From Xanthomonas fragariae (GTDB taxonomy: Bacteria; Pseudomonadota; Gammaproteobacteria; Xanthomonadales; Xanthomonadaceae), in NCBI RefSeq assembly GCF_017603965.1, contig NZ_CP071955.1, positions 3,691,501-3,755,500 on the forward strand: 64,000 nucleotides of DNA, written 5' to 3'. The notes beneath the pieces were generated by a model. That model did not search any database and was not told where the DNA came from. It was given only the letters and a program-made list of their open reading frames with translations. The position numbers and the translations under genes were made by a program. Of the stretch, positions 1-9,267 are shown one piece after another (position 1 is the stretch's first letter; each line of letters starts with the position of its first letter).

Positions 1-495
1 AGTCCCGGCAAGGTCGGCACTGTAAAGCACCGCCAAGCGCTGCGCCACCATGGCGGTGGTGTAACCATCCATCACCAAGTGGCTCATGTATTGCACCCAC
101 AGATGATGGTCCTCCCCAAGACGGAACAATGCGCAATGCCAAAGCGGCCCATTGAGCAAATCCTCAGGCTTGCGGATCTGTTCGTCGATCCAGTACTTGG
201 CCGCGTTAAGCGGTGTCGGATCATCGGCCACGTTGAAGTAGGGCATCGTGCCAGGATACTCAGGCAAGACAACCTGCACCGGCATTCCGCCCTGCTCGAC
301 GATACACAGGCGCAATGTGTCTAACTCGCGTGTGATCTGCAGGCTGGAACGCAGCAACACGTGCGGATCGAGCGGGCCGAATAATTCCAGCGCTTCCGAC
401 AACATCAAGGTGTTATCGGTATAAAGCTTGCTACCAAGCCACAGGCCTCGTTGGGCTTTGGTGAGGGGAAACACGGGAGAGGCGTCAGTGTGCAT
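1..495 (-). CDS. NRPS condensation domain, N-terminal part (runs off window)
   Basis: This is the first 165 codons of a leftward gene whose remainder lies outside the window. It begins with the C1 motif of condensation domains (FPLTKAQRGLWL, residues 9-20). Near residues 138-144 it carries SHLVMDG, the core HHxxxDG motif that catalyses peptide bond formation; the second, catalytic His (139), Asp143 and Gly144 are present, but the first His is Ser. I chose the ATG at 495 because AGAAGG lies 9 bases upstream; an in-frame ATG at 504 has no room for a ribosome site. A condensation domain at the very N-terminus suggests a C-A-T elongation module or an NRPS with an N-terminal lipoinitiation C domain. 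The product cannot be told from this fragment. Confidence 0.85.
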   Translation of the reverse strand, partial: MHTDASPVFPLTKAQRGLWLGSKLYTDNTLMLSEALELFGPLDPHVLLRSSLQITRELDTLRLCIVEQGGMPVQVVLPEYPGTMPYFNVADDPTPLNAAKYWIDEQIRKPEDLLNGPLWHCALFRLGEDHHLWVQYMSHLVMDGYTTAMVAQRLAVLYSADLAGT

Positions 496-961
496 TGCGT
501 GCATCCTTCTTATGTGGCGCGCAGTCCGTCGTCGCGCCTTGACCGCGATGCGGTTAGTTGAGACGCCGGATCAGCACCTAGCTTTGAAACGCGGGGCAAT
601 GGGTACCGTCGATCGCCAGCGGACGCCGGCAATACACGGTGGTAACTCACAATGGAGACGCAAAACGAGGCGAAACGCACAATAGATACAAGGGTGTGCA
701 GCGGTCTTTTTGAAACGAATTGTGTTCCGCCAAGTAAATCGAACAGTAACAATCAGCAACCACGATGAACCGTGCAGAAATCACGATTTGCATGTCACGT
801 TCAAAATTTACATCAGAAGTGTGATTTCAATTAGCGTTATTTGTGGATACGCCATTGCAGATTCTGCGCGGCATCCGATAGAGCGCCGCAAAGGCGAGCG
901 GGAAATAACTGAATTAATACGCAAATGATTGGGTAAATGCTTCGAAAACAAGCTAAAGCAT
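496..961. other. Gene-free upstream region of the NRPS gene
   Basis: No convincing gene is seen here. Base composition is visibly more AT-rich than neighbouring genes, especially from about 690 to 960, as expected for the promoter region of an acquired NRPS locus. Short open frames here have no family resemblance and no ribosome site. Confidence 0.5.
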
Positions 962-1344
962 GCAGCAGACAAGACCACTGCATCACGCATCACTGACATG
1001 CGCGCGTTATCGCGAAAATCGCCACATGAGCCCGCCATTATCGGAAGAATTACCGAACGCAATCGAACGATCACGTGTTTGTGTTTTTATGTCGTACATC
1101 TGTGGCATTTGCGGCTTTTATCTAATGGACACTCTTTGCATGAGTCCGTCATTGATCGCATAAATGCTGCGAACACTAAGAAAAGAGCGCAGCAAACAAG
1201 ACCGCTGCATCACGCACTATTGACATGCGCGCGTTATCGCGAAAGTCACCACATGAGCCCGTCGTTGCGAGCAGAAATACCGCACGCAATTGAACGATCA
1301 CGCGTTTGTGTTTTGTACGCCTACAGCATTACGGCTCTTATCTA
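962..1344. repeat. Degenerate tandem duplication (two copies of about 160 bp)
   Basis: Copy A (962-1124) and copy B (1189-1344) share long matches in the same order: GCAGCA-ACAAGACC, CTGCATCACGCA, TGACATGCGCGCGTTATCGC, CCACATGAGCCCG, CAAT-GAACGATCACG and CGGCT-TTATCTA. The offset is about 227 bp at the left and 220 bp at the right, so small indels have accumulated. Short open frames here exist in both copies but differ after indels, so they are not treated as genes. The function is unknown. The right copy ends exactly where a hairpin repeat begins. Confidence 0.8.
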
Positions 1345-1489
1345 AGAGCTACTAACAAAACCTAGCGAGCAGTCGCCAGCTGGGCGCGGACAGCGCGGAG
1401 CCACCGCAGTGTTCGCCTGGTACATGCGTTTCGACTCACCGGCCGCGCCCGCCTGGCGGTGAGCGCAGACGTTTCGTCAGCCACTCTTA
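1343..1489 (+). repeat. Hairpin repeat element, copy 1 (MITE-like)
   Basis: A 147-bp copy of the family running TAAGAGC-N-TAACAAAAC to GCAGACGTTTCGTCAGCCACTCTTA. The terminal repeats are diverged here. The inner arms GGGCGCGGA and CCGCGCCCGCCTGGCGG are complementary, so the whole unit can fold as a long hairpin. It abuts copy B of the tandem duplication. Confidence 0.85.
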
Positions 1490-1622
1490 GAATGTTGCTC
1501 AACTGCGACGATCGTCATTGCCGAAAATCAAAGCGGCGATTGCCTCAGTTGTTGATCGAAAGCGCATCGAAGAGTTATTCGGAGCTTCCCAAACACGGCA
1601 CCCACGCCGCAACACGCGACGG

Positions 1623-1658
1623 CCGCTCGCGCGACGGCGCATGCCGCAGCGCGAGCGG
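1623..1658. terminator. Hairpin downstream of speA
   Basis: CCGCTCGCGC (1623-1632) pairs perfectly with GCGCGAGCGG (1649-1658); the loop itself contains GGCGCATGCC. It sits 14 bp beyond the speA stop codon. No U-tract follows, so it may be an RNA-stabilising structure rather than a classical intrinsic terminator. Confidence 0.5.
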
Positions 1659-1672
1659 GACGCTCTGCGCGA

Positions 1673-3559
1673 TCAGCCCAACGGTTCGTCGGACAGATAG
1701 GTGTAACCGGTCAGCCCGGCTTCCAGTGCATCGCTGAGTTGCTGTGCGCGCTCCGGCGACAGCTGCGTGGCGGCGATGCGCTCGGCATAGGTCGCACGCA
1801 GCGTGTCCAGCTGATAGCCCACGTAGTCCAGCATCACGTCGGTGGTATCGCCACGGCGCTGCTGGGCGATGCGGTAGCCATCGCCATCCACGGTCACTTC
1901 CACCGCATCTGTATCGCCGAACAGGTTGTGGATATCGCCGAGAATTTCCTGATAGGCGCCGACCAGGAAAAACCCGATGCGATAGCTTTCGCCCGCGTTC
2001 AACGTATGCAGGGGCAACGAGCTGTCCAGGCTTTCGTTCTCGACATAGGTCTTGACCATGCCGTCCGAATCGCAGGTCATGTCGGCGATGATGCCGCGCC
2101 GCTGCGGCGCTTCGTTCAGGCGCTCGATCGGCAGAATCGGAAACACCTGATCGATCGCCCATACATCCGGGATCGATTCGAATATGCTGAAGTTGACGAA
2201 GTACTTGTCCACCAGCCGCTCGTTGAGCTCGTCCAGCACCTGGCGATGGCTCTTTTCGTCGAAGCTCAGGCGTGCACGCACGCCGTGCGCGATGGCATAG
2301 AACAAGTCGTCGATACGCGCGCGATGGATGAGATCGATCTGGCCAAGCGCATATGCACTCAGGCCTTCGGCGTGGAAGTGCTGCGCCTCTTGGAACAATT
2401 CCACTGCGGGGCGCACATCGAGTTCATCATGGATCTCGCGCAGGTGGCGGATCGCCGTTGGTTCGTCGTCGTGCGCGTCGGGCACGCGGCCTTCCGGCGC
2501 CTGCTCCACTTCGGACACGTTGGCGATCAGCACCGCGTGGTGCGCGGTCATTGCGCGGCCGCACTCGGTGACGATGCGCGGCGGAACCAGGCCGTGCTCT
2601 TCGCAAGCGCTCGCCAATGGCTGCACGATGTTGCTGGCATACGAATGCAGACCGTAGTTGATCGAGCAATAGCTACGAGAACGGGTGCCTTCGTAATCGA
2701 TGCCCAGGCCGCCACCGACATCGACGTGGCTGATGTTGGCGCCCAGGCGCGAGAGCTCCACGAAGTAACGCGTGGCCTCGCGCATGCCGTTGGCGATGTC
2801 GCGTACGTTGGAGATCTGCGAGCCCATGTGGAAATGCAGCAACTGCAGGCTGTCGGCGTACTCGGTGTCGCGCAACGTCTTCCACAGGTCCAGCACCTGG
2901 CGCGGCGACAACCCGAACTTGGCCTTGTCGCCACCGCTGTTCTGCCACTTGCCCGCGCCAAGCGAGGCCAAGCGCATACGCACGCCCAGGCCGGGCTTGA
3001 GGTCCAGCGCGCGCGCTTCTTCCAGCACCAGCTTCAACTCGGAGGGCTTTTCGATGACGATGAAGGTCTGCAGGCCGAGCTTGCGGCCGATCAGCGCCAG
3101 GCGGATGTATTCGCGGTCCTTGTAGCCGTTGCAAACGATCAGCCCGCCCGGGCGCGAGAGCGCCAGCACTGCCATCAACTCCGGCTTGCTGCCCGCTTCC
3201 AGCCCGAAACCGTCGCCGTGGTGGCTGGCCAGCGTGCCAGCCACGCCGCGATGCTGGTTGACCTTGATCGGGTAAACGGCCGTGTAGCCACCGGCGTAGT
3301 CCCATTCGGACTGGGCCTGCGCGAACGCCGCCTGCAACTTGCCCAGGCGCTGGCCAAGAATGTCCGGGAAGCGCACCAACAGCGGCAATTTGGCGCCGGC
3401 CGCACGCGCGGCCTCCACCACTTCGGGCAGCGATACCGACGGACCATCGCTGGTCGGTGTGACCACTACATGTCCGGCGTCGTTCACATCGAAGTACCCA
3501 TCGGCCCAATGCGGGATCGAGTAGGTCTTGCGGGCTTGGTCGAGGGACCAATCGCTCAT
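1673..3559 (-). CDS. speA: Biosynthetic arginine decarboxylase
   Basis: A PLP enzyme that decarboxylates arginine to agmatine, the first step of agmatine-route putrescine synthesis. The 628-residue length is normal for the SpeA family. Visible marks are the PLP lysine in PIKVNQHRG (Lys99), the phosphate-binding glycine loop DVGGGLGIDY in the barrel, ECGRAMTAHHAV, and the catalytic-cysteine motif MTCDSDG near residue 495. It is transcribed divergently from spermidine synthase speE across a 238-bp gap, so the two polyamine genes probably share a control region. Start MSDWSLDQ at 3559 matches the family N-terminus. Confidence 0.97.
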   Translation of the reverse strand: MSDWSLDQARKTYSIPHWADGYFDVNDAGHVVVTPTSDGPSVSLPEVVEAARAAGAKLPLLVRFPDILGQRLGKLQAAFAQAQSEWDYAGGYTAVYPIKVNQHRGVAGTLASHHGDGFGLEAGSKPELMAVLALSRPGGLIVCNGYKDREYIRLALIGRKLGLQTFIVIEKPSELKLVLEEARALDLKPGLGVRMRLASLGAGKWQNSGGDKAKFGLSPRQVLDLWKTLRDTEYADSLQLLHFHMGSQISNVRDIANGMREATRYFVELSRLGANISHVDVGGGLGIDYEGTRSRSYCSINYGLHSYASNIVQPLASACEEHGLVPPRIVTECGRAMTAHHAVLIANVSEVEQAPEGRVPDAHDDEPTAIRHLREIHDELDVRPAVELFQEAQHFHAEGLSAYALGQIDLIHRARIDDLFYAIAHGVRARLSFDEKSHRQVLDELNERLVDKYFVNFSIFESIPDVWAIDQVFPILPIERLNEAPQRRGIIADMTCDSDGMVKTYVENESLDSSLPLHTLNAGESYRIGFFLVGAYQEILGDIHNLFGDTDAVEVTVDGDGYRIAQQRRGDTTDVMLDYVGYQLDTLRATYAERIAATQLSPERAQQLSDALEAGLTGYTYLSDEPLG

Positions 3560-3746
3560 CTGGCTGACTCGGCTGGAATAAAAAGGGCGTGAAGTGTAAC
3601 GCCTGGCACGCGCAGGGTCCGTTACAATCCGCGCCGACTTTCCGCCCCTCTCTGCTGGCAGGAGCGGGACAAAATGCGGTTCAGCCGGCGCGCAATTTGG
3701 CTGTATGCGACTGCTGCGCCCGACCCTCCTCCGGCGCTTTGCGCCA

Positions 3747-3767
3747 CCTTCTCCCGGTGGGAGAAGG
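3747..3767. repeat. CCTTCTCCC/GGGAGAAGG hairpin in speE leader
   Basis: A perfect 9-bp stem with a 3-base loop about 30 bp before the speE start. A similar, less perfect unit (CCTTCCCCCGC/GCGGGAGAAGG) occurs at about 55170-55193 between fbp and the aminotransferase gene, so this is a small dispersed hairpin type. Its position in the 5' leader could affect speE expression; that is inference. Confidence 0.6.
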
Positions 3768-3797
3768 AACAGCCTCCATTCTCTCCAGGATTAACGC

Positions 3798-4676
3798 ATG
3801 AGCGCCAACGACAACTGGTACATCGAACACTTCCAGCCGACCGGCTCGGCCATTGGATTTCGCGTCAGCGGCAAACTGGACGAGGTGCAATCCCCGTTCC
3901 AGAAAATCGAGATCTACCAGACCACCGACTGGGGCAAGTTGATGCTCATCGACGGCGCGGTGATGCTGACCAGCCGCGACAACTTTTTCTATCACGAGAT
4001 GATCAGTCACCCGGCGCTGTTCACCCACACCGCACCCAAGCGGGTGGTGATCATCGGCGGCGGCGACTGCGGCACGCTGCGCGAGGTGCTCAAGCACCCA
4101 GGCGTGCAAAGCGCCACCCAGTGCGATATCGATGAGCAGGTCACCCGCATGTCGGAAACATATTTCCCCGAACTGTGCGATTCCAACCACGATGCGCGTG
4201 CCGAACTCCTGTTCGACGACGGCGTGGCCTACATGGCCAACTGCCCGACCGGCAGCGTGGACATCGTGATCGTCGATTCCACCGACCCGGTCGGCCCGGC
4301 CGAAGGCCTGTTCAACAAGGCGTTCTATGAAAGCTGCTTCAAGGCGTTGAAGGACGACGGCATTCTGGTGCAGCAATCCGAATCGCCGCTGGCGCTGCTG
4401 GACCTGATCAATGAAATGCGCACCGAAATGGGCAAGGCCGGCTTCCAGTCGTTTAAGACCCTGCCGTTCCCGCAGCCGTGCTACCCCACCGGATGGTGGA
4501 GCGTGACCATGGCCAGCAAGCAGGCCAACGCCGATTTTGCGTTCCGCCAGGACGCGGCGCAGGCCAAGGGCTTCGAAACGCTATACTACAACGCGCACTT
4601 GCACACTGGCGTGCTGGTTGCGCCGCCATTCGTGGCCAAGGCGCTGGGCGAGTTAAGCGCTGGCAGCGACACATAG
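3798..4676 (+). CDS. speE: Polyamine aminopropyltransferase (spermidine synthase)
   Basis: Transfers the aminopropyl group from decarboxylated SAM to putrescine to make spermidine. The 292-residue protein has the spermidine synthase fold: the nucleotide-binding loop VVIIGGGDCGTLRE (residues 83-96) and the catalytic aspartate motif DSTDPVGPAEGLF (around residue 157). The C-terminal CYPTGWWS segment is also family-typical. It is divergent from speA, so agmatine-derived putrescine can be converted directly. The C-terminus is a few residues longer than the commonest length, which is minor. Confidence 0.96.
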   Translation: MSANDNWYIEHFQPTGSAIGFRVSGKLDEVQSPFQKIEIYQTTDWGKLMLIDGAVMLTSRDNFFYHEMISHPALFTHTAPKRVVIIGGGDCGTLREVLKHPGVQSATQCDIDEQVTRMSETYFPELCDSNHDARAELLFDDGVAYMANCPTGSVDIVIVDSTDPVGPAEGLFNKAFYESCFKALKDDGILVQQSESPLALLDLINEMRTEMGKAGFQSFKTLPFPQPCYPTGWWSVTMASKQANADFAFRQDAAQAKGFETLYYNAHLHTGVLVAPPFVAKALGELSAGSDT

Positions 4677-4822
4677 CGAGCAGTCCTCAGATCGACATGG
4701 CCGGCACGCTGCGCTCGCCTGCTGGCTGCACAACGGTGTTGACGCTGTGCTCAGTCACCCGCGACCGGCGTTGCGATCTGTGCGCCGGCTGCTGCAATAG
4801 CAGAGCACCGCAGACCGCCGCT

Positions 4823-4960
4823 TAAGAGCGGCTAACAAAACGTAGCGAGCAGTCGTCAGGTGGGCGCGGAGGAACCGAAGCGTACGCGTGTACATGCCGA
4901 TTGCGAGCACCGGCCGCGCCCGCCTGGCGGTGAGCGCAGTCGTTTTGTTAGTCGCTCTAA
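4823..4960 (+). repeat. Hairpin repeat element, copy 2 (MITE-like)
   Basis: A near-complete copy: TAAGAGCGGCTAACAAAACG at the left, the GTCGTTTTGTTAGTCGCTCT arm at the right, with the conserved CAGGTGGGCGCGGA and CCGCGCCCGCCTGGCGG inner arms. It lies downstream of speE in the gap before a leftward gene. Confidence 0.9.
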
Positions 4961-4980
4961 ACCGCCTATCAGAATAACTG

Positions 4981-5088
4981 CGTGCACCGCCGCCGGTGCC
5001 TGGTGCGGCGTGTACCACACGTACACCTTGGTTCCCGCGCAGTCCACGCCAGCTGACGGCTGCCTGCTACGTCTGTCAGCCGCTCTTA
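4981..5088 (-). repeat. Hairpin repeat element, copy 3 (partial, opposite orientation)
   Basis: The right two-thirds of a copy in the reverse orientation: GTGTACCACACGTACACC, GACGGCTGCCTGCTACG and terminal GTCAGCCGCTCTTA. Its outer TTA (5086-5088) is the reverse complement of the TAA stop codon of the neighbouring PH/SHOCT gene, so the repeat provides that gene's stop. Confidence 0.8.
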
Positions 5089-5685
5089 CAGGCGCGCCAG
5101 CACCTCGACTTTTTTGGCGTCGAACTCTTCTTGAGTGACCAGTCCCGCATCGAGCAGTTGCTTGAGTTTGCTCAGCACCTGCATCGGATCGTCGGTAGCG
5201 GGCGGAGCCGAAAGCGCGGCGCCCTGCGCAGTGGGTGCGTGCACCACCACGCCGCCGGCTGACGCGCGCAACTTGTCGATTTCCAGCTGCTGGCGCTTTT
5301 CGTATGCAGATTCTTCCACTTGCTGCGCATACGCATATACCCGCCGCGCCTGCTTCTTCGGAAGGCTGTCGATGGACGCGTAGCTGCCCTGCGTGGTGCG
5401 GCACATGATCGTCGCCCCCAGCATCTGTTCGCTCATGTGCACATCGAGCACTTCGCGCCAGGGGAAATCCCGAAACGTCATGCCGAACAGTTTGGGGTGC
5501 ACCACGATGAACCTGCGGTTGGTCAGCACCACTGCATCCGGCGACAGATTCATCATCATCTTCTTTTGCACAGCGATGTATTCGACCTGCTCGTCGCGCG
5601 TCAGTAATTCGCTCACCTTTGGCAGGATTTTGCCCACCGCCACTGAATCCTGCTCGTCGGTCAGGAATCGTGCAAAGACATCCAT
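5086..5685 (-). CDS. Bacterial PH-domain protein with C-terminal SHOCT motif
   Basis: A 199-residue protein. Residues about 30-110 resemble a bacterial pleckstrin-homology (bPH) fold (VVLTNRRFIVVHPKLFG, then a WREVLDVHMSEQ strand). Next comes a charged helical linker (AYEKRQQLEIDKLRAS), then a low-complexity spacer. The last 35 residues are a SHOCT helix pair (VLSKLKQLLDAGLVTQEEFDAKKVEVLARL style). Such proteins are usually small cytoplasmic or membrane-associated adaptors of unknown role. I chose ATG 5685, which has a GAGGG sequence 8 bases upstream, over longer upstream starts. The stop codon TAA lies inside the terminal bases of a hairpin repeat, so the native C-terminus may have been altered slightly. 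Confidence 0.85.
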   Translation of the reverse strand: MDVFARFLTDEQDSVAVGKILPKVSELLTRDEQVEYIAVQKKMMMNLSPDAVVLTNRRFIVVHPKLFGMTFRDFPWREVLDVHMSEQMLGATIMCRTTQGSYASIDSLPKKQARRVYAYAQQVEESAYEKRQQLEIDKLRASAGGVVVHAPTAQGAALSAPPATDDPMQVLSKLKQLLDAGLVTQEEFDAKKVEVLARL

Positions 5686-5976
5686 AATATCCCTCATCGT
5701 GATTGGTTGAGCCGAAGCGTTGCCGGTTATGACACCACATCTGTGCCGCGTGTTGCCGATACCAGGCAAGACGGAAGAGCGCGCAGGTGTCGGATCGCTG
5801 AGCGCTTCATACCGCCCAAACGACGACAGGGCGGATGCCGCCATCGGCTCTGTTCGCTGCATAAAGATGCTGTCGATCGCTGACTCGGAACCGCACTCCG
5901 GCACCGAAGCTCAGCAATTGGGCACGATGAATCGTGATGTCTTCGTCGTTGTCGTAATACGCGTCGGCGTAGAGGT

Positions 5977-6030
5977 CATGCATACCGCGCCCGCTTGACG
6001 GCGGCGCAGTAGTTTTGTTGGCCGCTCTTA
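5977..6030. repeat. Hairpin repeat remnant (right end only)
   Basis: CATGCATACCGCGCCCGCTTG followed by CGGCGGCGCAGTAGTTTTGTTGGCCGCTCTTA. Only the right third of the repeat remains. A related right-end form (GCGGCGCAGT-GTTTTGTTAG) is seen at 46291-46320 and 58805-58844. Confidence 0.75.
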
Positions 6031-6114
6031 GGTACGCGGCCTGCACGGTGGCTGGAAGCGGCTGTACCGCTGTCTCAAGGGCGGCGCGTCAACCGCGGCC
6101 AACTCGCTAATCCG

Positions 6115-8094
6115 TCAACGCGCAGCCGCAGCCGCAGGATCTGACGCCCTTGGCACCGGGTAGGCGATCAGCGTCGGTGCGTCCGCCACGAAACGGTCGA
6201 GTACCCCATCGGCAATCTTGACCGGCCCGCCGAAACGCGTGGCGCCGGGAATCGACGGAATCGCTGCGGCGGCGGCGGCGATTTCGGCTGCATCGGCAAA
6301 CAATCGCGGCGCCTCGGTGTCGCCGCGATTGGCGGCATCCAACCCCGCGGCGGTCTGCTGCAACGCACGGCCCCAACGCTGCATCGCAGCCAGCCAGGGG
6401 CGCGACTGCTCGGCGAACCCTGGATCGGCCACGCCCGCGCGGATGATCTCCGGCGCGGCCGCAACCTCGTCCGCAGTGCGTGCCAGCTCGGCGAGCGCCT
6501 GGCTACGCGCCGCCTCATCGCCCAACGCAAACGCCTCGCGAACGCGGTCCAGCACCCCCTTCAACCGTGGCGCCTGTTCCTGCCACGGCTGGCTACCAAA
6601 GGTGGGCGCCAGATGCTGGGTATCGAAGAAAGTGAGCAGCGCGGCGGTCACCCGCACATCGCCACCGGCAAGATCGCGCGCGGCAGCATGCCAGGTGCGC
6701 TCGGCGTCGTAGCCCTTGTCGTTCCACGCGAACGCGGTCAGCCCCATCACCGCGACGCGGCTGGGCACTTCCTGATTCATCGGGTTGGAGACGATGCCGG
6801 ACAACTCGGCCGACAAGCCCGCTTCGCGCCGCGCGTACGGCGCCATCAGCAAGCGACCGGCGGAGGTTTCGAAATCGTTGACCGGGTAGTTGTCCCACAG
6901 CAGCGTCTTGCGTCCGAACGCCTTGGTCGCTGCACGTGCATCGGGCAGGGAAATGGCCGGTGGCACCACGTCGGTGCCGGTCCACTGCACGACGACCTTC
7001 GGGTCCAGATGCTTGCGCAGCGCTTCCTTGTACGGGCTTTCCTTGGCGTCGTAATATTCGGTCGGCACCATGATCAGTTCGGATGCCGCATCGTGGCGGG
7101 CACCCAGATCCGCCTGCACCAGATTGAGCAGATACGACTGTGCGATGCCGGCCGCCTGTGCACCGGAGTCGCCGAAGGCGGTCTTGTCGCGCTCGCAATT
7201 CCACTTGGTGTATTCGATATCGTCCAGCGCCACATAGAAGCTGCGCACGCCCAACGCGCGGAATGCATCGAACTTACGCAGCAACGCTTTGGCATCGGCC
7301 GGATTGGAGAAGCACACAGTCGGTCCTGGCGAGATCGCATAGACGAAATCGACGTGGTTGCGCTTGGCGGTGGCCGCCAACTTGCCCAACGCCTTCAAGG
7401 TCGCGGCCGGGTATGGCTCGCGCCAGCGATCGCGCGCGTAGGGGTCGTCCTTTGGGCTGTAGATGAACGTGTTGGCCTTGGTCCGGGCGAGAAACTCCAA
7501 ATGGTTTGCGCGATCGGTCATCGACCAGGGCGCGCCGTAGAAGCCTTCGATCGTGCCGCGGATCGGCATCGCCGGGTAATCCTGGATCACCAGCGCTGGG
7601 ATGGCCGGACGTTCAACCAGCTGACGCAGCGTCTGCGCCGCATGGAACAGCCCGTCGTCGTCGTGGCCGGCCAGCGTGATCAGGCTGCCGCTGCCCAGCG
7701 CCACGCTAGCGAGCGTGTAGCCTTCTTTATGCGTGTCCTGCACCGCCTTGCTGCGGGTCAGCGCATCGCGCACCGCCACCGCACAGCCGGTGCCGATGAC
7801 GATGTACAAGCGGTCGAGTGTGGCAGGCAAGCGCGCGGCGGTTGCGATCTTGGCAACGCCAGCCGAGCTGAGAATGCGGCGGACCAGTACAACCGACTCC
7901 GGGTCCGTGCCCGGCGCCACGACCAGCACCGCCGACCGACCGAGCGTGACCGTGCCGCCCTCCAGCGCGATCGACATCGGGGTCGGAAAGATCGCCGGCT
8001 GCGTGACCGGTTGCGTCAAGCCCGGTACGCTCAAACCCAACGCCACCAGAACCGAGAGCAGGCGCAAGCCCGACTTCCTATCGCGTTGCTTCAT
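6115..8094 (-). CDS. Exported GH84 beta-N-acetylglucosaminidase
   Basis: A 659-residue glycoside hydrolase of family GH84 (O-GlcNAcase/hexosaminidase type), which removes terminal beta-linked GlcNAc by substrate-assisted catalysis. There is an N-terminal signal segment (LLSVLVALGLSVPGLTQ, residues 12-28), then a GH84 N-terminal domain (about 30-170). The catalytic TIM barrel carries GTIEGFYGAPW (180-190), YSPKDDPYARDRWREPY and the catalytic pair Asp291-Asp292 in VALDDIEY. The C-terminal 170 residues are helical. A GTGGTATGACCAC palindrome and a TGGTATTA half-site lie upstream, which may place it under a GntR/HutC-type GlcNAc repressor. That regulation is inferred, as is a role in host or self glycan scavenging. 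Confidence 0.93.
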   Translation of the reverse strand: MKQRDRKSGLRLLSVLVALGLSVPGLTQPVTQPAIFPTPMSIALEGGTVTLGRSAVLVVAPGTDPESVVLVRRILSSAGVAKIATAARLPATLDRLYIVIGTGCAVAVRDALTRSKAVQDTHKEGYTLASVALGSGSLITLAGHDDDGLFHAAQTLRQLVERPAIPALVIQDYPAMPIRGTIEGFYGAPWSMTDRANHLEFLARTKANTFIYSPKDDPYARDRWREPYPAATLKALGKLAATAKRNHVDFVYAISPGPTVCFSNPADAKALLRKFDAFRALGVRSFYVALDDIEYTKWNCERDKTAFGDSGAQAAGIAQSYLLNLVQADLGARHDAASELIMVPTEYYDAKESPYKEALRKHLDPKVVVQWTGTDVVPPAISLPDARAATKAFGRKTLLWDNYPVNDFETSAGRLLMAPYARREAGLSAELSGIVSNPMNQEVPSRVAVMGLTAFAWNDKGYDAERTWHAAARDLAGGDVRVTAALLTFFDTQHLAPTFGSQPWQEQAPRLKGVLDRVREAFALGDEAARSQALAELARTADEVAAAPEIIRAGVADPGFAEQSRPWLAAMQRWGRALQQTAAGLDAANRGDTEAPRLFADAAEIAAAAAAIPSIPGATRFGGPVKIADGVLDRFVADAPTLIAYPVPRASDPAAAAAR

Positions 8095-8115
8095 GTCCGA
8101 ACTCCGGTATTGAAA

Positions 8116-8285
8116 TGGTATTACGACCTAGAGTAGGCAAGTCGTGGGGCGGCGACAAGCGCATTAGCCAACCGCCTTGGCATATCCTGTCGTTTTCGGG
8201 CAAGCGGTAGGCATGCGGGATCTAGACCCGATCTGCGAACAGCTCGGTTTGGAAGCGATCTGCGGTATTTAAGTGGTATGACCAC
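8116..8285. promoter_or_regulatory. Candidate GlcNAc-repressor operator region
   Basis: A perfect palindrome GTGGTATGACCAC (8273-8285) and a related imperfect site TGGTATTACGACC (8116-8128) lie upstream of the GH84 gene. The proximal one is 22 bp before its ATG. GntR/HutC-type regulators of GlcNAc use (NagQ/NagR type) are known to bind TGGTAT-like palindromes. The assignment is inference from motif shape and gene function. Confidence 0.5.
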
Positions 8286-8445
8286 AAAGACTTCCGGCCG
8301 GGATTATCGAATTAGCGAAAAGCTGCTCCTTCGCAATCCAACCGCGACTGCAGCACCACGACGCAGCAGACAGGCCATCGCGCTACAGCACTGAGGTCCG
8401 CGTTGCATGTCGAACCTGACAAGCCGACACACGCATCGCTAAAAC
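8286..8445. other. Remaining gap between GH84 gene and PII gene
   Basis: No gene, repeat or clear terminator is seen in this part of the 351-bp gap between the GH84 start and the end of the PII gene. Confidence 0.5.
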
Positions 8446-9252
<807 letters not shown>

Positions 9253-9267
9253 CGCGAGCCTTCCACC

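Noticed and set aside
929..1345. 138-codon frame in the tandem duplication
   Set aside because: Arises from the duplicated sequence; no ribosome site, and the two copies differ by indels that would change the frame.
958..1345. CRISPR-like array
   Set aside because: Only two long diverged units without regular short repeats or spacers; no cas genes in the window.
1739..3592. 617-codon frame antisense to speA
   Set aside because: It mirrors speA codons; no ribosome site or family resemblance. High-GC genes routinely leave long antisense frames.
6613..8136. 507-codon frame antisense to the GH84 gene
   Set aside because: The GH84 gene on the other strand has catalytic motifs and a signal peptide; this one has neither.
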